Source: Ruminococcus_G sp964621905
GTDB lineage: Bacteria; Bacillota; Clostridia; Lachnospirales; Lachnospiraceae
Assembly (NCBI GenBank): GCA_964621905.1
Contig: CAZUNG010000017.1
Coordinates: 1 to 64,000, forward strand
Length of the DNA: 64,000 nt
Direction of reading: 5' to 3'
Shown here: in pieces, positions 41,835 through 51,822 of the stretch
How the letters are laid out: the number at the start of each line of letters is the position of its first letter
Position numbering within the stretch: position 1 is the stretch's first letter
Made by a program: the position numbers and the translations under genes
The notes under the pieces: generated by a model
The model's database searches: none
Seen by the model: only the letters and a program-made list of their open reading frames with translations
What the model was told of the DNA's origin: nothing

Positions 41835-44800
41835 ATGGCAGAAACAACGAATAAAGAATCCTACCAACCGATGACTTTTGATGCCATCAAAATCGGGCTG
41901 GCATCTCCGGAGAAGATTCGTGACTGGTCCCGCGGCGAAGTAAAAAAGCCTGAGACCATCAACTACAGGACTTTAAAACCGGAAAAAGACGGTTTGTTCT
42001 GCGAGCGTATCTTCGGACCAAGCAAAGACTGGGAATGTCATTGTGGTAAATATAAAAAGATCCGTTATAAAGGCGTTGTGTGCGACCGCTGTGGTGTCGA
42101 GGTGACAAAAGCCAGTGTTCGAAGAGAACGTATGGGCCACATCGAACTGGCTGCGCCGGTATCTCATATCTGGTACTTTAAAGGGATACCATCCCGTATG
42201 GGTCTGATCCTGGACCTTTCTCCGAGAACACTGGAGAAGGTGCTGTATTTTGCAAATTATATTGTCCTGGATAAGGGAACATCGGAGCTGATGTATAAAC
42301 AGGTACTCACGGAAAAAGAATTCCAGGAAGCGCGGGAAACTTACGGAAATACGTTCCGCGCAGGCATGGGTGCCGAGTCTATCAAGGAACTTCTCCAGGC
42401 GATTGACCTGGAAAAAGAATCCAAAGAACTGAAGGCCGGACTGAAAGAGTCTACCGGTCAGAAACGTGCCCGTATCATTAAAAGACTGGAAGTTATCGAG
42501 GCGTTCAGAGAATCCGGCAATCATCCGGAATGGATGATCCTGGATGTGGTTCCGGTGATTCCTCCGGATCTGCGTCCAATGGTGCAGCTGGACGGCGGCC
42601 GTTTCGCAACGTCTGACCTGAATGATTTATATAGAAGAATTATCAACCGGAATAACCGTCTGAAACGACTGCTTGAGCTGGGAGCTCCGGACATTATCGT
42701 AAGAAATGAAAAAAGAATGCTGCAGGAAGCAGTTGACGCCCTGATCGACAATGGACGCCGCGGCCGTCCGGTAACAGGACCGGGTAACCGTGCGTTGAAG
42801 TCCCTGTCTGACATGCTGAAAGGGAAATCTGGACGTTTCCGTCAGAACCTGCTTGGAAAACGTGTGGATTATTCCGGACGTTCCGTTATCGTAGTAGGAC
42901 CGGAGCTTAAGATTTATCAGTGTGGTCTTCCGAAAGAAATGGCGATTGAGCTGTTTAAACCTTTTGTTATGAAAGAGCTGGTTGCCAACGGCACCGCCCA
43001 TAATATAAAGAATGCAAAAAAAATGGTGGAAAAACTGCAGACAGAAGTCTGGGACGTTCTGGAAGAAGTTATCAAAGAACATCCGGTTATGCTGAACCGT
43101 GCCCCTACGCTGCACAGACTCGGTATCCAGGCATTTGAGCCGATATTGGTAGAAGGTAAAGCGATCAAGCTTCACCCGCTTGTGTGTACAGCGTTCAATG
43201 CCGATTTTGACGGTGACCAGATGGCCGTGCATCTTCCGCTTTCTGTGGAAGCGCAGGCAGAGTGCCGTTTCCTGCTGCTGTCTCCAAATAACCTTCTGAA
43301 ACCATCGGATGGTGGTCCAGTGGCCGTTCCTTCACAGGATATGGTTCTCGGCATCTACTATCTGACACAGGAGAGACCGGGTGCCAAAGGTGAAGGAAAA
43401 TCGTTCAAGAATGTAAACGAGGCGATTCTCGCTTATGAAAACGGTGCAATTACACTGCAGTCAGTGATCAAAGTGCGCTGTGAAAAGACCATGCCGGGCG
43501 GTGAGACGATCCATGACAATGTAGAGTCTACCCTGGGACGTTTTCTGTTCAATGAAATCCTTCCTCAGGATCTTGGGTTTGTGGATCGGAGCATTCCGGG
43601 AAATGAACTGTTTCTGGAGGTTGACTTCCACGTCGGAAAGAAAGGCCTGAAACAGATCCTTGAGAAAGTTATCAATACGCACGGAGCTACGAAGACTGCC
43701 GAAGTGCTGGATGATATCAAGGCGATGGGATACAAATATTCTACGCGGGCTGCCATGACGGTATCCATTTCTGATATGACAGTGCCGGCTGAGAAACCTG
43801 AGCTGATTCAGAATGCACAGGATACGGTTGATAAGATTACAAGAAACTTTAAACGTGGTCTGATCACAGAGGAAGAGCGTTATAAAGAAGTAGTGGAAAC
43901 ATGGAAAGAAACGGATGAGACGCTGACGAAAGCGCTGCTTGGCGGTCTTGATAAATACAATAACATTTATATGATGGCCGACTCCGGAGCCCGTGGTTCC
44001 GATAAGCAGATCAAACAGCTGGCCGGCATGCGTGGATTGATGGCGGATACAACCGGTCATACGATTGAGCTGCCGATTAAATCCAATTTCCGTGAAGGTC
44101 TGGATGTACTGGAATACTTTATGTCTGCCCACGGTGCACGTAAAGGTCTGTCTGATACCGCACTTCGTACAGCCGATTCCGGTTATCTGACGAGACGTCT
44201 TGTTGATGTTTCACAGGATCTGATCATCCGCGAGGTTGACTGCTGTGAAGACAGAGGTGAGATCCCGGGAATGTACGTAAAGGGATTCATGGACGGCAAA
44301 GAAGAGATCGAGAGCCTTCAGGAACGGATTACCGGACGTTTCTCATGTGAGACGATTAAAGATAAAGACGGCAATGTGATCGTAAAAGCCAATCATATGA
44401 TCACTCCGAAACGCGCCGCACGTATTATGAAAGACGGCGTAGATGAAAATGGAAATCCATTTGATAAGATTAAAATCCGTACAATCTTAAGCTGTAAGTC
44501 ACATATTGGTGTATGTGCTAAATGCTACGGCGCCAACATGGCGACAGGTGAAACGGTACAGGTCGGTGAATCCGTTGGTATTATCGCGGCACAGTCAATC
44601 GGTGAACCTGGTACACAGCTGACGATGCGTACGTTCCATACCGGCGGTGTTGCCGGCGGTGATATTACACAGGGTCTTCCGCGTGTCGAGGAGCTTTTTG
44701 AGGCGAGAAAGCCGAAGGGTCTTGCGATCATCACGGAGATCAAAGGTGTCGCTGCGATTAAAGATACGAAGAAGAAACGAGAGATTATCGTGACCGATCA

Positions 44801-45536
44801 TGAAGAAGGTGTTTCCAAGACATACCTGATTCCATATGGTTCCAGAATCAAAGTTCAGGACGGCGCACTGCTTGAAGCCGGCGACGAACTGACAGAAGGC
44901 AGTGTCAACCCGCATGATATCCTGAAGATCAAGGGGGTACGTGCGGTTCAGGATTATATGATCCGTGAAGTACAGAGAGTTTACCGACTGCAGGGTGTTG
45001 AAATCAATGACAAGCATATTGAGGTCATTGTACGCCAGATGCTGAAAAAGATTCGTGTTGAAAACAATGGAGATACGGAACTCCTCCCGGGAACACTTGC
45101 AGACGTTCTGGAATTTGAAGAACTGAATGAGCAGATGGTTGCTGACGGCAAAGAGCCGGCAGAAGGAAAACAGGTCATGCTTGGTATCACAAAGGCGTCC
45201 CTTGCAACGAACTCCTTCCTGTCCGCGGCTTCTTTCCAGGAGACAACGAAAGTCCTCACGGAGGCAGCTATCAAAGGAAAAGCAGATAATCTGATTGGTC
45301 TGAAGGAAAATGTTATCATCGGTAAGCTGATTCCTGCCGGTACCGGTATGAAACGATACAGTAATATTAAGCTGGATACAGATCTGGCAGCCGATGATGA
45401 GATTGATCTGGACGAGGATTTTACTTTTGATATCGAAGAACTTCCAGACGATCTGGATGACGGATCCATGGAGATGGAGGCGGATGAAACTGATGAAGAA
45501 TTCGCGGAAATCTCAGATTCAGGCGATGAAGAATAA
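41835..45536 (+). CDS. rpoC: RNA polymerase beta' subunit
   Basis: The 1233-residue beta' subunit. N-terminal zinc site with Cys68, Cys70, Cys83 and Cys86 (CHCG ... CDRC), the catalytic magnesium loop NADFDGDQMAVH (about residue 455), bridge-helix region (GARGSDKQIKQLAGMRGLM), a second zinc site (CKSHIGVCAKCYG with an upstream CCEDRG), and the trigger-loop-distal EPGTQLTMRTFHTGGVAG. Acidic C-terminus. AGGAGGGTAACCAA precedes the ATG. A terminator follows. Confidence 0.99.
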   Translation: MAETTNKESYQPMTFDAIKIGLASPEKIRDWSRGEVKKPETINYRTLKPEKDGLFCERIFGPSKDWECHCGKYKKIRYKGVVCDRCGVEVTKASVRRERMGHIELAAPVSHIWYFKGIPSRMGLILDLSPRTLEKVLYFANYIVLDKGTSELMYKQVLTEKEFQEARETYGNTFRAGMGAESIKELLQAIDLEKESKELKAGLKESTGQKRARIIKRLEVIEAFRESGNHPEWMILDVVPVIPPDLRPMVQLDGGRFATSDLNDLYRRIINRNNRLKRLLELGAPDIIVRNEKRMLQEAVDALIDNGRRGRPVTGPGNRALKSLSDMLKGKSGRFRQNLLGKRVDYSGRSVIVVGPELKIYQCGLPKEMAIELFKPFVMKELVANGTAHNIKNAKKMVEKLQTEVWDVLEEVIKEHPVMLNRAPTLHRLGIQAFEPILVEGKAIKLHPLVCTAFNADFDGDQMAVHLPLSVEAQAECRFLLLSPNNLLKPSDGGPVAVPSQDMVLGIYYLTQERPGAKGEGKSFKNVNEAILAYENGAITLQSVIKVRCEKTMPGGETIHDNVESTLGRFLFNEILPQDLGFVDRSIPGNELFLEVDFHVGKKGLKQILEKVINTHGATKTAEVLDDIKAMGYKYSTRAAMTVSISDMTVPAEKPELIQNAQDTVDKITRNFKRGLITEEERYKEVVETWKETDETLTKALLGGLDKYNNIYMMADSGARGSDKQIKQLAGMRGLMADTTGHTIELPIKSNFREGLDVLEYFMSAHGARKGLSDTALRTADSGYLTRRLVDVSQDLIIREVDCCEDRGEIPGMYVKGFMDGKEEIESLQERITGRFSCETIKDKDGNVIVKANHMITPKRAARIMKDGVDENGNPFDKIKIRTILSCKSHIGVCAKCYGANMATGETVQVGESVGIIAAQSIGEPGTQLTMRTFHTGGVAGGDITQGLPRVEELFEARKPKGLAIITEIKGVAAIKDTKKKREIIVTDHEEGVSKTYLIPYGSRIKVQDGALLEAGDELTEGSVNPHDILKIKGVRAVQDYMIREVQRVYRLQGVEINDKHIEVIVRQMLKKIRVENNGDTELLPGTLADVLEFEELNEQMVADGKEPAEGKQVMLGITKASLATNSFLSAASFQETTKVLTEAAIKGKADNLIGLKENVIIGKLIPAGTGMKRYSNIKLDTDLAADDEIDLDEDFTFDIEELPDDLDDGSMEMEADETDEEFAEISDSGDEE

Positions 45537-45558
45537 AAACAGCTTTGTCTAAACAGAT

Positions 45559-45610
45559 AAAGGAGTCCAAAGACGGGTGAAGGCACCAGGTTGGGCTCCT
45601 TTGTTGCTTT
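45559..45610 (+). terminator. Terminator after rpoC
   Basis: AAAGGAGTCCAA (45559-45570) pairs with TTGGGCTCCTTT (45591-45602, one G-T), followed by TTGTTGCTTTT-type sequence. Confidence 0.75.
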
Positions 45611-45640
45611 TAAAGAGCTGCTGGAGGAGAAAGAGTTCAT

Positions 45641-46750
45641 ATGAAAAATAAAAGATTGATCATGATCCTTATGGTCTGTGTGGGAATTCTTGCAGCTGTG
45701 CTGGCAGTTTTTTCATTTTTGATCATGAGAAAGGCGTCTGCAAAAGAACAGAAAGCGAAAGAAGCGGTAGAAGAAGTGCTGCAGGAAAAAAACGGAGGAA
45801 GCACAGAAAGCATCAAAGAGGCGACGCCGGAGGTGACAGAGGAACCAGAACGCGGGGAGCAATTAAATCAGGTCGTGTTTGATGAGACGGACGATCAGGT
45901 ATTTGTGACGGTACAGACAGCAAATCTGCGCAAGGAGCCGTCCACGGATGCGGAGATACTGGCGACAGCTCCTATGAGCCGCCTGTTCGTAAGGACGGGG
46001 GTTTCAGAGCAGTGGAGCCGGATCAAGGAAGGCGGAAAGACATATTACGTTTCAAATGATGTGATCTCCACCGAACGTCCGGAAGCGGCCGGAGACGGAA
46101 CTTCGATGCCGCAGTCACCAGGGGGAAAGACGGTTATCATTGATCCGGGACATCAGGGGAGCGGAGACAGTACGCAGGAACCGATCGGACCGGGGGCATC
46201 GTCGACGAAAGCGCGGGTGACATCGGGCACCTCCGGATGTGTTTCGGGGCAGGATGAATATGAACTGAATTTGACAGTTTCTTTGAAGCTGCGGGATGAA
46301 TTGGTAAATCGTGGGTATACTGTCTATATGACCAGGGAAACCCATGATGTTAATATCAGCAATAAAGAGCGCGCGGAATTTGCTGTGGAACATGGAGGAG
46401 ATATTCTGGTACGAATCCATGCCAATGGTTCAGAGAACAGTTCTGTCAGCGGTGCACTGACGATGGCGCCTTCGGAAGGAAATCCATTTTTGTCCCCGGA
46501 TTTAATTTCAAAAAGCCAGTCCCTGTCTCAGAATATCATTGATACTTATACGGCTGCGACAGGATTTGCCAGCCAGGGCGTGTACCTTACAGATGAAATG
46601 AGTGGAATTAACTGGAGCACCATGCCGGTTACTATCGTGGAGATGGGATATATGTCCAATCCGTCGGATGATGCGGCGATGGCGGATCCTGCCGTGCAGA
46701 CGAAGATGGTGAGCGGAATTGCAGACGGAATCGACAACTATTTTTCATAG
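45641..46750 (+). CDS. N-acetylmuramoyl-L-alanine amidase with SH3b domain
   Basis: A 369-residue secreted or membrane-anchored cell-wall hydrolase. N-terminal membrane segment (about 6-28), a charged linker, a bacterial SH3 domain (about 85-145, VQTANLRKEPSTDAEIL), then an Amidase_3 domain. Zinc-site residues are seen as His in IIDPGHQG, His in VRIHANGS, and the catalytic Glu in VEMGYMSN; the middle zinc Glu is expected in the QDEYELNLTV segment. It cleaves the bond between MurNAc and L-Ala. GGAGG precedes the ATG. It is a single gene between rpoC and the rpsL promoter. Confidence 0.92.
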   Translation: MKNKRLIMILMVCVGILAAVLAVFSFLIMRKASAKEQKAKEAVEEVLQEKNGGSTESIKEATPEVTEEPERGEQLNQVVFDETDDQVFVTVQTANLRKEPSTDAEILATAPMSRLFVRTGVSEQWSRIKEGGKTYYVSNDVISTERPEAAGDGTSMPQSPGGKTVIIDPGHQGSGDSTQEPIGPGASSTKARVTSGTSGCVSGQDEYELNLTVSLKLRDELVNRGYTVYMTRETHDVNISNKERAEFAVEHGGDILVRIHANGSENSSVSGALTMAPSEGNPFLSPDLISKSQSLSQNIIDTYTAATGFASQGVYLTDEMSGINWSTMPVTIVEMGYMSNPSDDAAMADPAVQTKMVSGIADGIDNYFS

Positions 46751-46843
46751 CATTTCAGACGGGGATAATTTATAGAAAAGCGGGTGTTAAGCTTGCTGTA
46801 AGAACGTTTTACCTTAATTTTACGCGGATTTTTCCGGTTTTCC

Positions 46844-46872
46844 TTGACATCGGGGGCTCTGCGGGATATAAT
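46844..46872 (+). promoter_or_regulatory. Promoter of the rpsL-rpsG-fusA operon
   Basis: TTGACA (46844-46849) and perfect TATAAT (46867-46872), spacer 17. A leader of about 100 bases precedes rpsL. Confidence 0.92.
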
Positions 46873-46981
46873 ATTCAAGCGTGCATGAAAATGCAGTTGT
46901 TTTCGTGTGCTTTATTATGTTAATGTAGCAGCCGCAGAAAACCCGCAGATATGCGGAGGAATCTACAGGAGGTGAAATGGA

Positions 46982-47395
46982 ATGCCAACATTTAATCAGT
47001 TAGTAAGAAAAGGCCGTCAGACATCTATAAAGAAGTCTACTGCACCGGCACTTCAGAAAAGTTTTAACTCTCTGAAGAAAAAGACAAGCGATATGTCCTC
47101 ACCGCAGAAGAGAGGTGTGTGTACAGCTGTAAAAACTGCTACACCGAAGAAGCCTAACTCAGCGCTTAGAAAAATCGCCAGAGTACGTCTTTCCAATGGA
47201 ATCGAAGTAACAAGCTATATCCCAGGAGAAGGTCATAACTTACAGGAGCATAGTGTAGTTCTGATCCGTGGTGGTAGAGTAAAAGACTTACCAGGTACCA
47301 GATATCATATCGTCAGAGGTACACTTGATACAGCAGGTGTTGCTAACAGGAGACAGGCCCGTTCTAAATACGGAGCTAAGAGACCTAAAAAGTAA
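46982..47395 (+). CDS. rpsL: 30S ribosomal protein S12
   Basis: A 137-residue S12, part of the decoding centre. The streptomycin-related loop reads TPKKPNSALRK with wild-type lysines at 56 and 57 (Escherichia coli 42 and 43), which predicts the sensitive form. VVLIRGGRVKDLPGTRYH is the second conserved loop. It starts after AGGAGGTGAAATGGA. Confidence 0.98.
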   Translation: MPTFNQLVRKGRQTSIKKSTAPALQKSFNSLKKKTSDMSSPQKRGVCTAVKTATPKKPNSALRKIARVRLSNGIEVTSYIPGEGHNLQEHSVVLIRGGRVKDLPGTRYHIVRGTLDTAGVANRRQARSKYGAKRPKK

Positions 47396-47620
47396 ATCGT
47401 AAGTTAATATTATAGAAGTATCACAAGAACACTATATTTGTACGGTCATTCCTAAGCCCTGTCGGCTGCGGGGAAATAGATGGAATTTACCAGTGCGAAC
47501 ACATAGTAGATATCAGAACGTAACTGCAGCCTGATATCATGTGAGTACCTATGATTTAATCGAAGTCAATCAGCCCGCTGTAAGTTATGGCAGGCCGCAG
47601 TGATTAAGGAGGGAAGTAAC
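47396..47620 (+). other. 225-base spacer between rpsL and rpsG with a hairpin
   Basis: The gap is long for this operon. It holds a perfect 8-base inverted repeat GATATCAG (47509-47516) / CTGATATC (47531-47538) and further GC-rich segments. No terminator or clear second promoter is visible. It may be a regulatory leader for rpsG, where S7 autoregulation is known in other bacteria; this is an inference. Confidence 0.5.
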
Positions 47621-48091
47621 GTGCCACGTAAAGGACATACTCAAAAAAGAGACGTCTTGGCAGATCCGCTGTATAACAACAAGGTAGTTACCAAACTTAT
47701 CAACAACATTATGCTGGATGGTAAGAAGGGCGTAGCTCAGAAGATTGTATACGGCGCATTTACAAGAATCGAAGAAAAAGCTGGGAAACCGGCACTGGAA
47801 GTATTTGAAGAAGCAATGAACAATATCATGCCTGTACTGGAAGTAAAGGCTAGACGTATCGGCGGTGCTACGTACCAGGTACCGATCGAAGTCAGACCAG
47901 ACAGACGTCAGGCACTGGCTCTTCGCTGGCTGACATTGTATTCACGCAAAAGAGGCGAGAAGACAATGGAAGAGAGACTGGCAAATGAGCTTATGGATGC
48001 AATGAACAATACAGGGGCATCCGTTAAGAAGAAAGAAGACATGCATAAGATGGCAGAGGCTAACAAAGCATTTGCTCATTACAGATTCTAG
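47621..48091 (+). CDS. rpsG: 30S ribosomal protein S7
   Basis: A 156-residue primary 16S rRNA-binding protein that nucleates the 30S head. Translation starts at GTG 47621 with AAGGAGG upstream, giving the family start MPRKGHTQKRDVLADPLY; an earlier in-frame ATG would add seven unrelated residues. Conserved ARRIGGATYQVPIEVRPDRRQALALRWL is present. fusA follows after 11 bases. Confidence 0.98.
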   Translation: MPRKGHTQKRDVLADPLYNNKVVTKLINNIMLDGKKGVAQKIVYGAFTRIEEKAGKPALEVFEEAMNNIMPVLEVKARRIGGATYQVPIEVRPDRRQALALRWLTLYSRKRGEKTMEERLANELMDAMNNTGASVKKKEDMHKMAEANKAFAHYRF

Positions 48092-48102
48092 GAGGAAATC
48101 CA

Positions 48103-50220
48103 ATGGCTGGAAGAGAATATCCATTAGAGAGAACCAGAAACATTGGTATTATGGCTCATATCGATGCGGGTAAAACAACCACAACGGAGCGTATCTTATA
48201 TTATACTGGTGTTAACTATAAAATTGGAGATACCCACGAAGGAACTGCTACCATGGACTGGATGGCACAGGAACAGGAGCGTGGTATCACAATTACTTCA
48301 GCCGCTACCACCTGTCACTGGACGCTGCAGGAAAACTGCAAGGCAAAGCCAGGAGCTCTGGAGCATCGTATCAACATTATCGATACACCAGGACACGTAG
48401 ACTTTACGGTAGAGGTTGAGCGTTCACTTCGTGTACTGGACGGCGCTGTTGGTGTGTTCTGTGCGAAGGGCGGTGTTGAGCCTCAGTCAGAAAACGTATG
48501 GCGTCAGGCAGACACATACAACGTACCTAGAATGGCATTTATCAACAAAATGGATATTCTGGGTGCAGACTTCTACAATGCGGTAGATCAGATCAAAACC
48601 AGACTGGGCAAGAATGCCATCTGCCTTCAGCTGCCAATCGGTAAAGAAGACGATTTCAAAGGTATTATTGACCTGTTTGAGATGAAAGCCTATATTTACA
48701 ACGATGACAAGGGTGATGATATCACCATTGAAGAGATTCCGGAAGATATGAAAGATGATGCGGAGCTGTATCATACAGAGCTGGTAGAAAAAATCTGCGA
48801 GCTGGATGACGATCTGATGATGGAATATCTGGAGGGTGATGAACCTTCTGTTGATGCATTGAAAGCAGCGCTGAGAAAAGGCACCTGCGAATGCGCAGCT
48901 GTTCCGGTTTGCTGTGGTACTGCTTACAGAAATAAAGGCGTTCAGAAACTTCTGGATGCAGTTATTGAATTTATGCCATCTCCGCTTGATATCCCCGCAA
49001 TCAAAGGTGTGGATATGGACGGCAATGAGACTGAGAGACATTCATCTGATGAAGAACCGTTTGCAGCTCTGGCATTTAAGATTATGACAGACCCGTTTGT
49101 TGGTAAACTGGCATATTTCAGAGTTTATTCAGGAAGCATTAATTCTGGTTCTTATGTATATAACTCAACAAAAGATAAAAAAGAACGTGTAGGACGTATC
49201 CTGCAGATGCATGCGAACAAGAGAGAAGAACTTGACAAAGTTTATTCAGGTGATATTGCAGCTGCAATCGGATTTAAAGTGACAACCACTGGTGATACGA
49301 TCTGTGATGAACAGCATCCGGTTATCCTTGAGTCCATGGAATTCCCGGAACCGGTTATCGAGCTGGCGATTGAGCCTAAGACGAAAGCAGGACAGGGTAA
49401 ACTTGGAGAATCTCTGGCAAAACTTGCTGAAGAGGATCCGACATTCCGCGCACACACAAATCAGGAGACGGGACAGACAATCATTGCAGGTATGGGTGAG
49501 CTCCATCTGGAAATTATCGTAGACAGACTTCTGCGTGAATTCAAAGTGGAAGCTAACGTTGGTGCTCCGCAGGTTGCATATAAAGAAACCTTTACAAAAG
49601 CTGTGGATGTTGACAGCAAATATGCGAAACAGTCCGGTGGCCGTGGACAGTATGGTCACTGTAAAGTTAAATTTGAGCCGATGGATGCAAATGCAGAAGA
49701 AACCTTCAAGTTTGAGACTTCCGTTGTCGGCGGTGCGATTCCGAAGGAATATATCCCTGCCGTAGGCGAAGGTATCGAAGAAGCTATGAAGGCTGGTATC
49801 CTTGGCGGATTCCCGGTAGTTGGTGTGCACGCGAATGTATACGACGGTTCCTACCATGAAGTCGATTCATCCGAGATGGCGTTCCACATCGCAGGTTCCC
49901 TGGCGTTCAAAGATGCCATGTCAAAATCTGCACCGACTCTGCTTGAGCCGATCATGAGAGTGGAAGTAACGACTCCGGAAGATTACATGGGAGACGTTAT
50001 CGGTGATATCAACTCACGCCGCGGACGTATCGAGGGTATGGATGATATCGGAGGCGGTAAGATGATCCGTGGATTCGTTCCGCTGGCGGAGATGTTCGGA
50101 TATTCCACAGACCTTCGTTCCAGGACACAGGGTCGTGGTAACTACTCGATGTTCTTTGACAGATACGAGCCGGTACCGAAATCCGTTCAGGAAAAAGTAC
50201 TTTCTGCGAAAAGTAAATAA
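48103..50220 (+). CDS. fusA: Translation elongation factor G
   Basis: A 705-residue translocase GTPase. G1 AHIDAGKTTTTERIL, switch region GTATMDWMAQEQERGITITSAAT, G3 DTPGHVDF, G4 NKMD, then domains II-V (domain IV begins near the GGRGQYGHCK segment). AGGAGGAAATCCA precedes the ATG. Cotranscribed with rpsL and rpsG. Confidence 0.99.
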   Translation: MAGREYPLERTRNIGIMAHIDAGKTTTTERILYYTGVNYKIGDTHEGTATMDWMAQEQERGITITSAATTCHWTLQENCKAKPGALEHRINIIDTPGHVDFTVEVERSLRVLDGAVGVFCAKGGVEPQSENVWRQADTYNVPRMAFINKMDILGADFYNAVDQIKTRLGKNAICLQLPIGKEDDFKGIIDLFEMKAYIYNDDKGDDITIEEIPEDMKDDAELYHTELVEKICELDDDLMMEYLEGDEPSVDALKAALRKGTCECAAVPVCCGTAYRNKGVQKLLDAVIEFMPSPLDIPAIKGVDMDGNETERHSSDEEPFAALAFKIMTDPFVGKLAYFRVYSGSINSGSYVYNSTKDKKERVGRILQMHANKREELDKVYSGDIAAAIGFKVTTTGDTICDEQHPVILESMEFPEPVIELAIEPKTKAGQGKLGESLAKLAEEDPTFRAHTNQETGQTIIAGMGELHLEIIVDRLLREFKVEANVGAPQVAYKETFTKAVDVDSKYAKQSGGRGQYGHCKVKFEPMDANAEETFKFETSVVGGAIPKEYIPAVGEGIEEAMKAGILGGFPVVGVHANVYDGSYHEVDSSEMAFHIAGSLAFKDAMSKSAPTLLEPIMRVEVTTPEDYMGDVIGDINSRRGRIEGMDDIGGGKMIRGFVPLAEMFGYSTDLRSRTQGRGNYSMFFDRYEPVPKSVQEKVLSAKSK

Positions 50221-50231
50221 TGAAATTTGAC

Positions 50232-50260
50232 TTGCAAATATTGAAGATATGCAATATAAT
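50232..50260 (+). promoter_or_regulatory. Promoter of tuf
   Basis: TTGCAA (50232-50237) and TATAAT (50255-50260), spacer 17, in the 118-base gap after fusA. tuf can thus be transcribed independently. Confidence 0.75.
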
Positions 50261-50338
50261 CAAAAATAGTAGGTCTTATTTGAAACGAAAAATAAAAAAG
50301 CCCACAGGGCAACATGTTTTATAAGGAGGACATTCAAA

Positions 50339-51532
50339 ATGGCTAAAGCTAAATTTGAAAGAACAAAACCGCATTGTAACATTGGTACCATCGGACACGT
50401 TGACCATGGTAAAACAACTCTGACAGCTGCTATCACAAAGACTCTTTCCGAAAGAGTAGCTGGTAACGCAGCAGTAGATTTCGCTAATATCGATAAAGCT
50501 CCGGAAGAGAGAGAACGTGGTATTACTATCTCTACAGCTCATGTTGAGTATGAGACAGAAAACCGTCATTACGCACACGTTGACTGCCCAGGCCATGCTG
50601 ACTATGTAAAGAACATGATCACTGGTGCTGCTCAGATGGATGGCGCTATCCTTGTAGTAGCTGCTACAGATGGTGTTATGGCTCAGACAAAAGAGCATAT
50701 CCTTCTGTCCCGTCAGGTAGGCGTACCTTACATTGTTGTATTCATGAACAAATGTGATATGGTAGACGATGAAGAACTTCTGGAACTGGTAGACATGGAA
50801 ATCCGTGAACTGCTCAGCGAGTATGACTTCCCGGGCGATGACACTCCGATCATCCAGGGTTCTGCTCTGAAAGCTCTGGAAGATCCGAGCGGCGAGTGGG
50901 GCGACAAGATCATGGAACTGATGGCTGCAGTTGACAGCTGGATTCCGGATCCTCAGCGTGACACTGACAAACCGTTCATCATGCCTGTAGAGGACGTATT
51001 CTCTATCACAGGCCGTGGTACAGTTGCAACTGGTAGAGTTGAAGCTGGTATCCTGCACGTATCTGATGAAGTTGAAATCGTTGGTATCAAAGAAGAAACA
51101 CGTAAAGTAGTTGTAACTGGAGTAGAAATGTTCCGTAAACTGCTTGACGAAGCTCAGGCTGGTGACAACATCGGTGCGCTTCTCCGTGGTGTACAGAGAA
51201 CTGAAATCGAAAGAGGACAGGTTCTTGCGAAACCAGGTTCTATCAAATGCCATACAAAATTCACAGCTCAGGTTTACGTTCTGACTAAAGATGAAGGTGG
51301 ACGTCATACTCCGTTCTTCAACAACTACAGACCGCAGTTCTACTTCCGTACAACGGACGTAACTGGTGTTATCACTCTGCCGGAAGGTACAGAGATGTGC
51401 ATGCCTGGTGACAACGTAGAAATGACAATCGAGCTGATTCACCCGATCGCTATGGATCAGGGTCTTACATTCGCGATCCGTGAAGGTGGACGTACTGTAG
51501 GTTCAGGCCGTGTTGCTACCATTATCGAGTAA
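50339..51532 (+). CDS. tuf: Translation elongation factor Tu
   Basis: A 397-residue EF-Tu that brings aminoacyl-tRNA to the ribosome. G1 GHVDHGKTT, switch I EERERGITI, G3 DCPGHADY, G4 NKCD, and domain II-III signatures (TGRGTVATGRVE, GDNVEMTIELI). AAGGAGGACATTCAAA precedes the ATG. Strong codon bias. A long antisense open frame across it is a by-product of this bias. Confidence 0.99.
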   Translation: MAKAKFERTKPHCNIGTIGHVDHGKTTLTAAITKTLSERVAGNAAVDFANIDKAPEERERGITISTAHVEYETENRHYAHVDCPGHADYVKNMITGAAQMDGAILVVAATDGVMAQTKEHILLSRQVGVPYIVVFMNKCDMVDDEELLELVDMEIRELLSEYDFPGDDTPIIQGSALKALEDPSGEWGDKIMELMAAVDSWIPDPQRDTDKPFIMPVEDVFSITGRGTVATGRVEAGILHVSDEVEIVGIKEETRKVVVTGVEMFRKLLDEAQAGDNIGALLRGVQRTEIERGQVLAKPGSIKCHTKFTAQVYVLTKDEGGRHTPFFNNYRPQFYFRTTDVTGVITLPEGTEMCMPGDNVEMTIELIHPIAMDQGLTFAIREGGRTVGSGRVATIIE

Positions 51533-51707
51533 GACATTGAGCATTTAGTGAGAACAAGCGTAAGCACAGTTCGAGGTTAATGCGAAAGTCTATCCCGGGC
51601 CGAAAGTAAGCCGCAGGCGATGCTTGAACTTAGTGGAGTGGATGACTCATTAGCTAAAGAATATATAGATTGGTATCATAGGATACCATTGTGTCCAAAC
51701 GTAAGAT
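51533..51707 (+). other. Unexplained transcribed spacer after tuf
   Basis: About 175 bases between the tuf stop and its terminator. It contains several small inverted repeats, for example GAGT-GGAT-GACTC near 51635 and GGTATC-ATAG-GATACC near 51672, and has a GC-rich core. No open frame with a ribosome binding site. It could be a structured 3'-UTR or a remnant of an element; I do not recognise it. Confidence 0.4.
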
Positions 51708-51738
51708 ACCCCGGAACCGCAAGGTTTCCGGGGTTTTT
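51708..51738 (+). terminator. Terminator after tuf
   Basis: CCCCGGAA (51709-51716) pairs with TTCCGGGG (51726-51733), then TTTTT. Confidence 0.9.
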
Positions 51739-51822
51739 CTGTGGTGATTTTTGTTGTCACCATAAGTGGTATGTTTCGTGTGCTCATAAAAACGACATCG
51801 AAGAATTTGTTTATTAAGCATG

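Noticed and set aside
40188..45640. Several 100-220 codon frames antisense to rpoB and rpoC
   Set aside because: They mirror strongly biased sense codons and lack start signals. The sense genes are certain.
47147..47180. Streptomycin-resistance change in rpsL
   Set aside because: The loop reads TPKKPNS with both lysines, the wild-type form.
50276..51442. 388-codon open frame antisense to tuf
   Set aside because: It lies fully within tuf, has no ribosome binding site, and its composition follows from the biased codons of EF-Tu. No protein family is visible.
51533..51707. Group I or II intron, or insertion-sequence remnant, after tuf
   Set aside because: I could not find intron core motifs, a reverse transcriptase or transposase fragment, or flanking direct repeats.
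51620..51817. 65-codon frame after tuf
   Set aside because: It runs through the terminator, has no ribosome binding site and no family resemblance.
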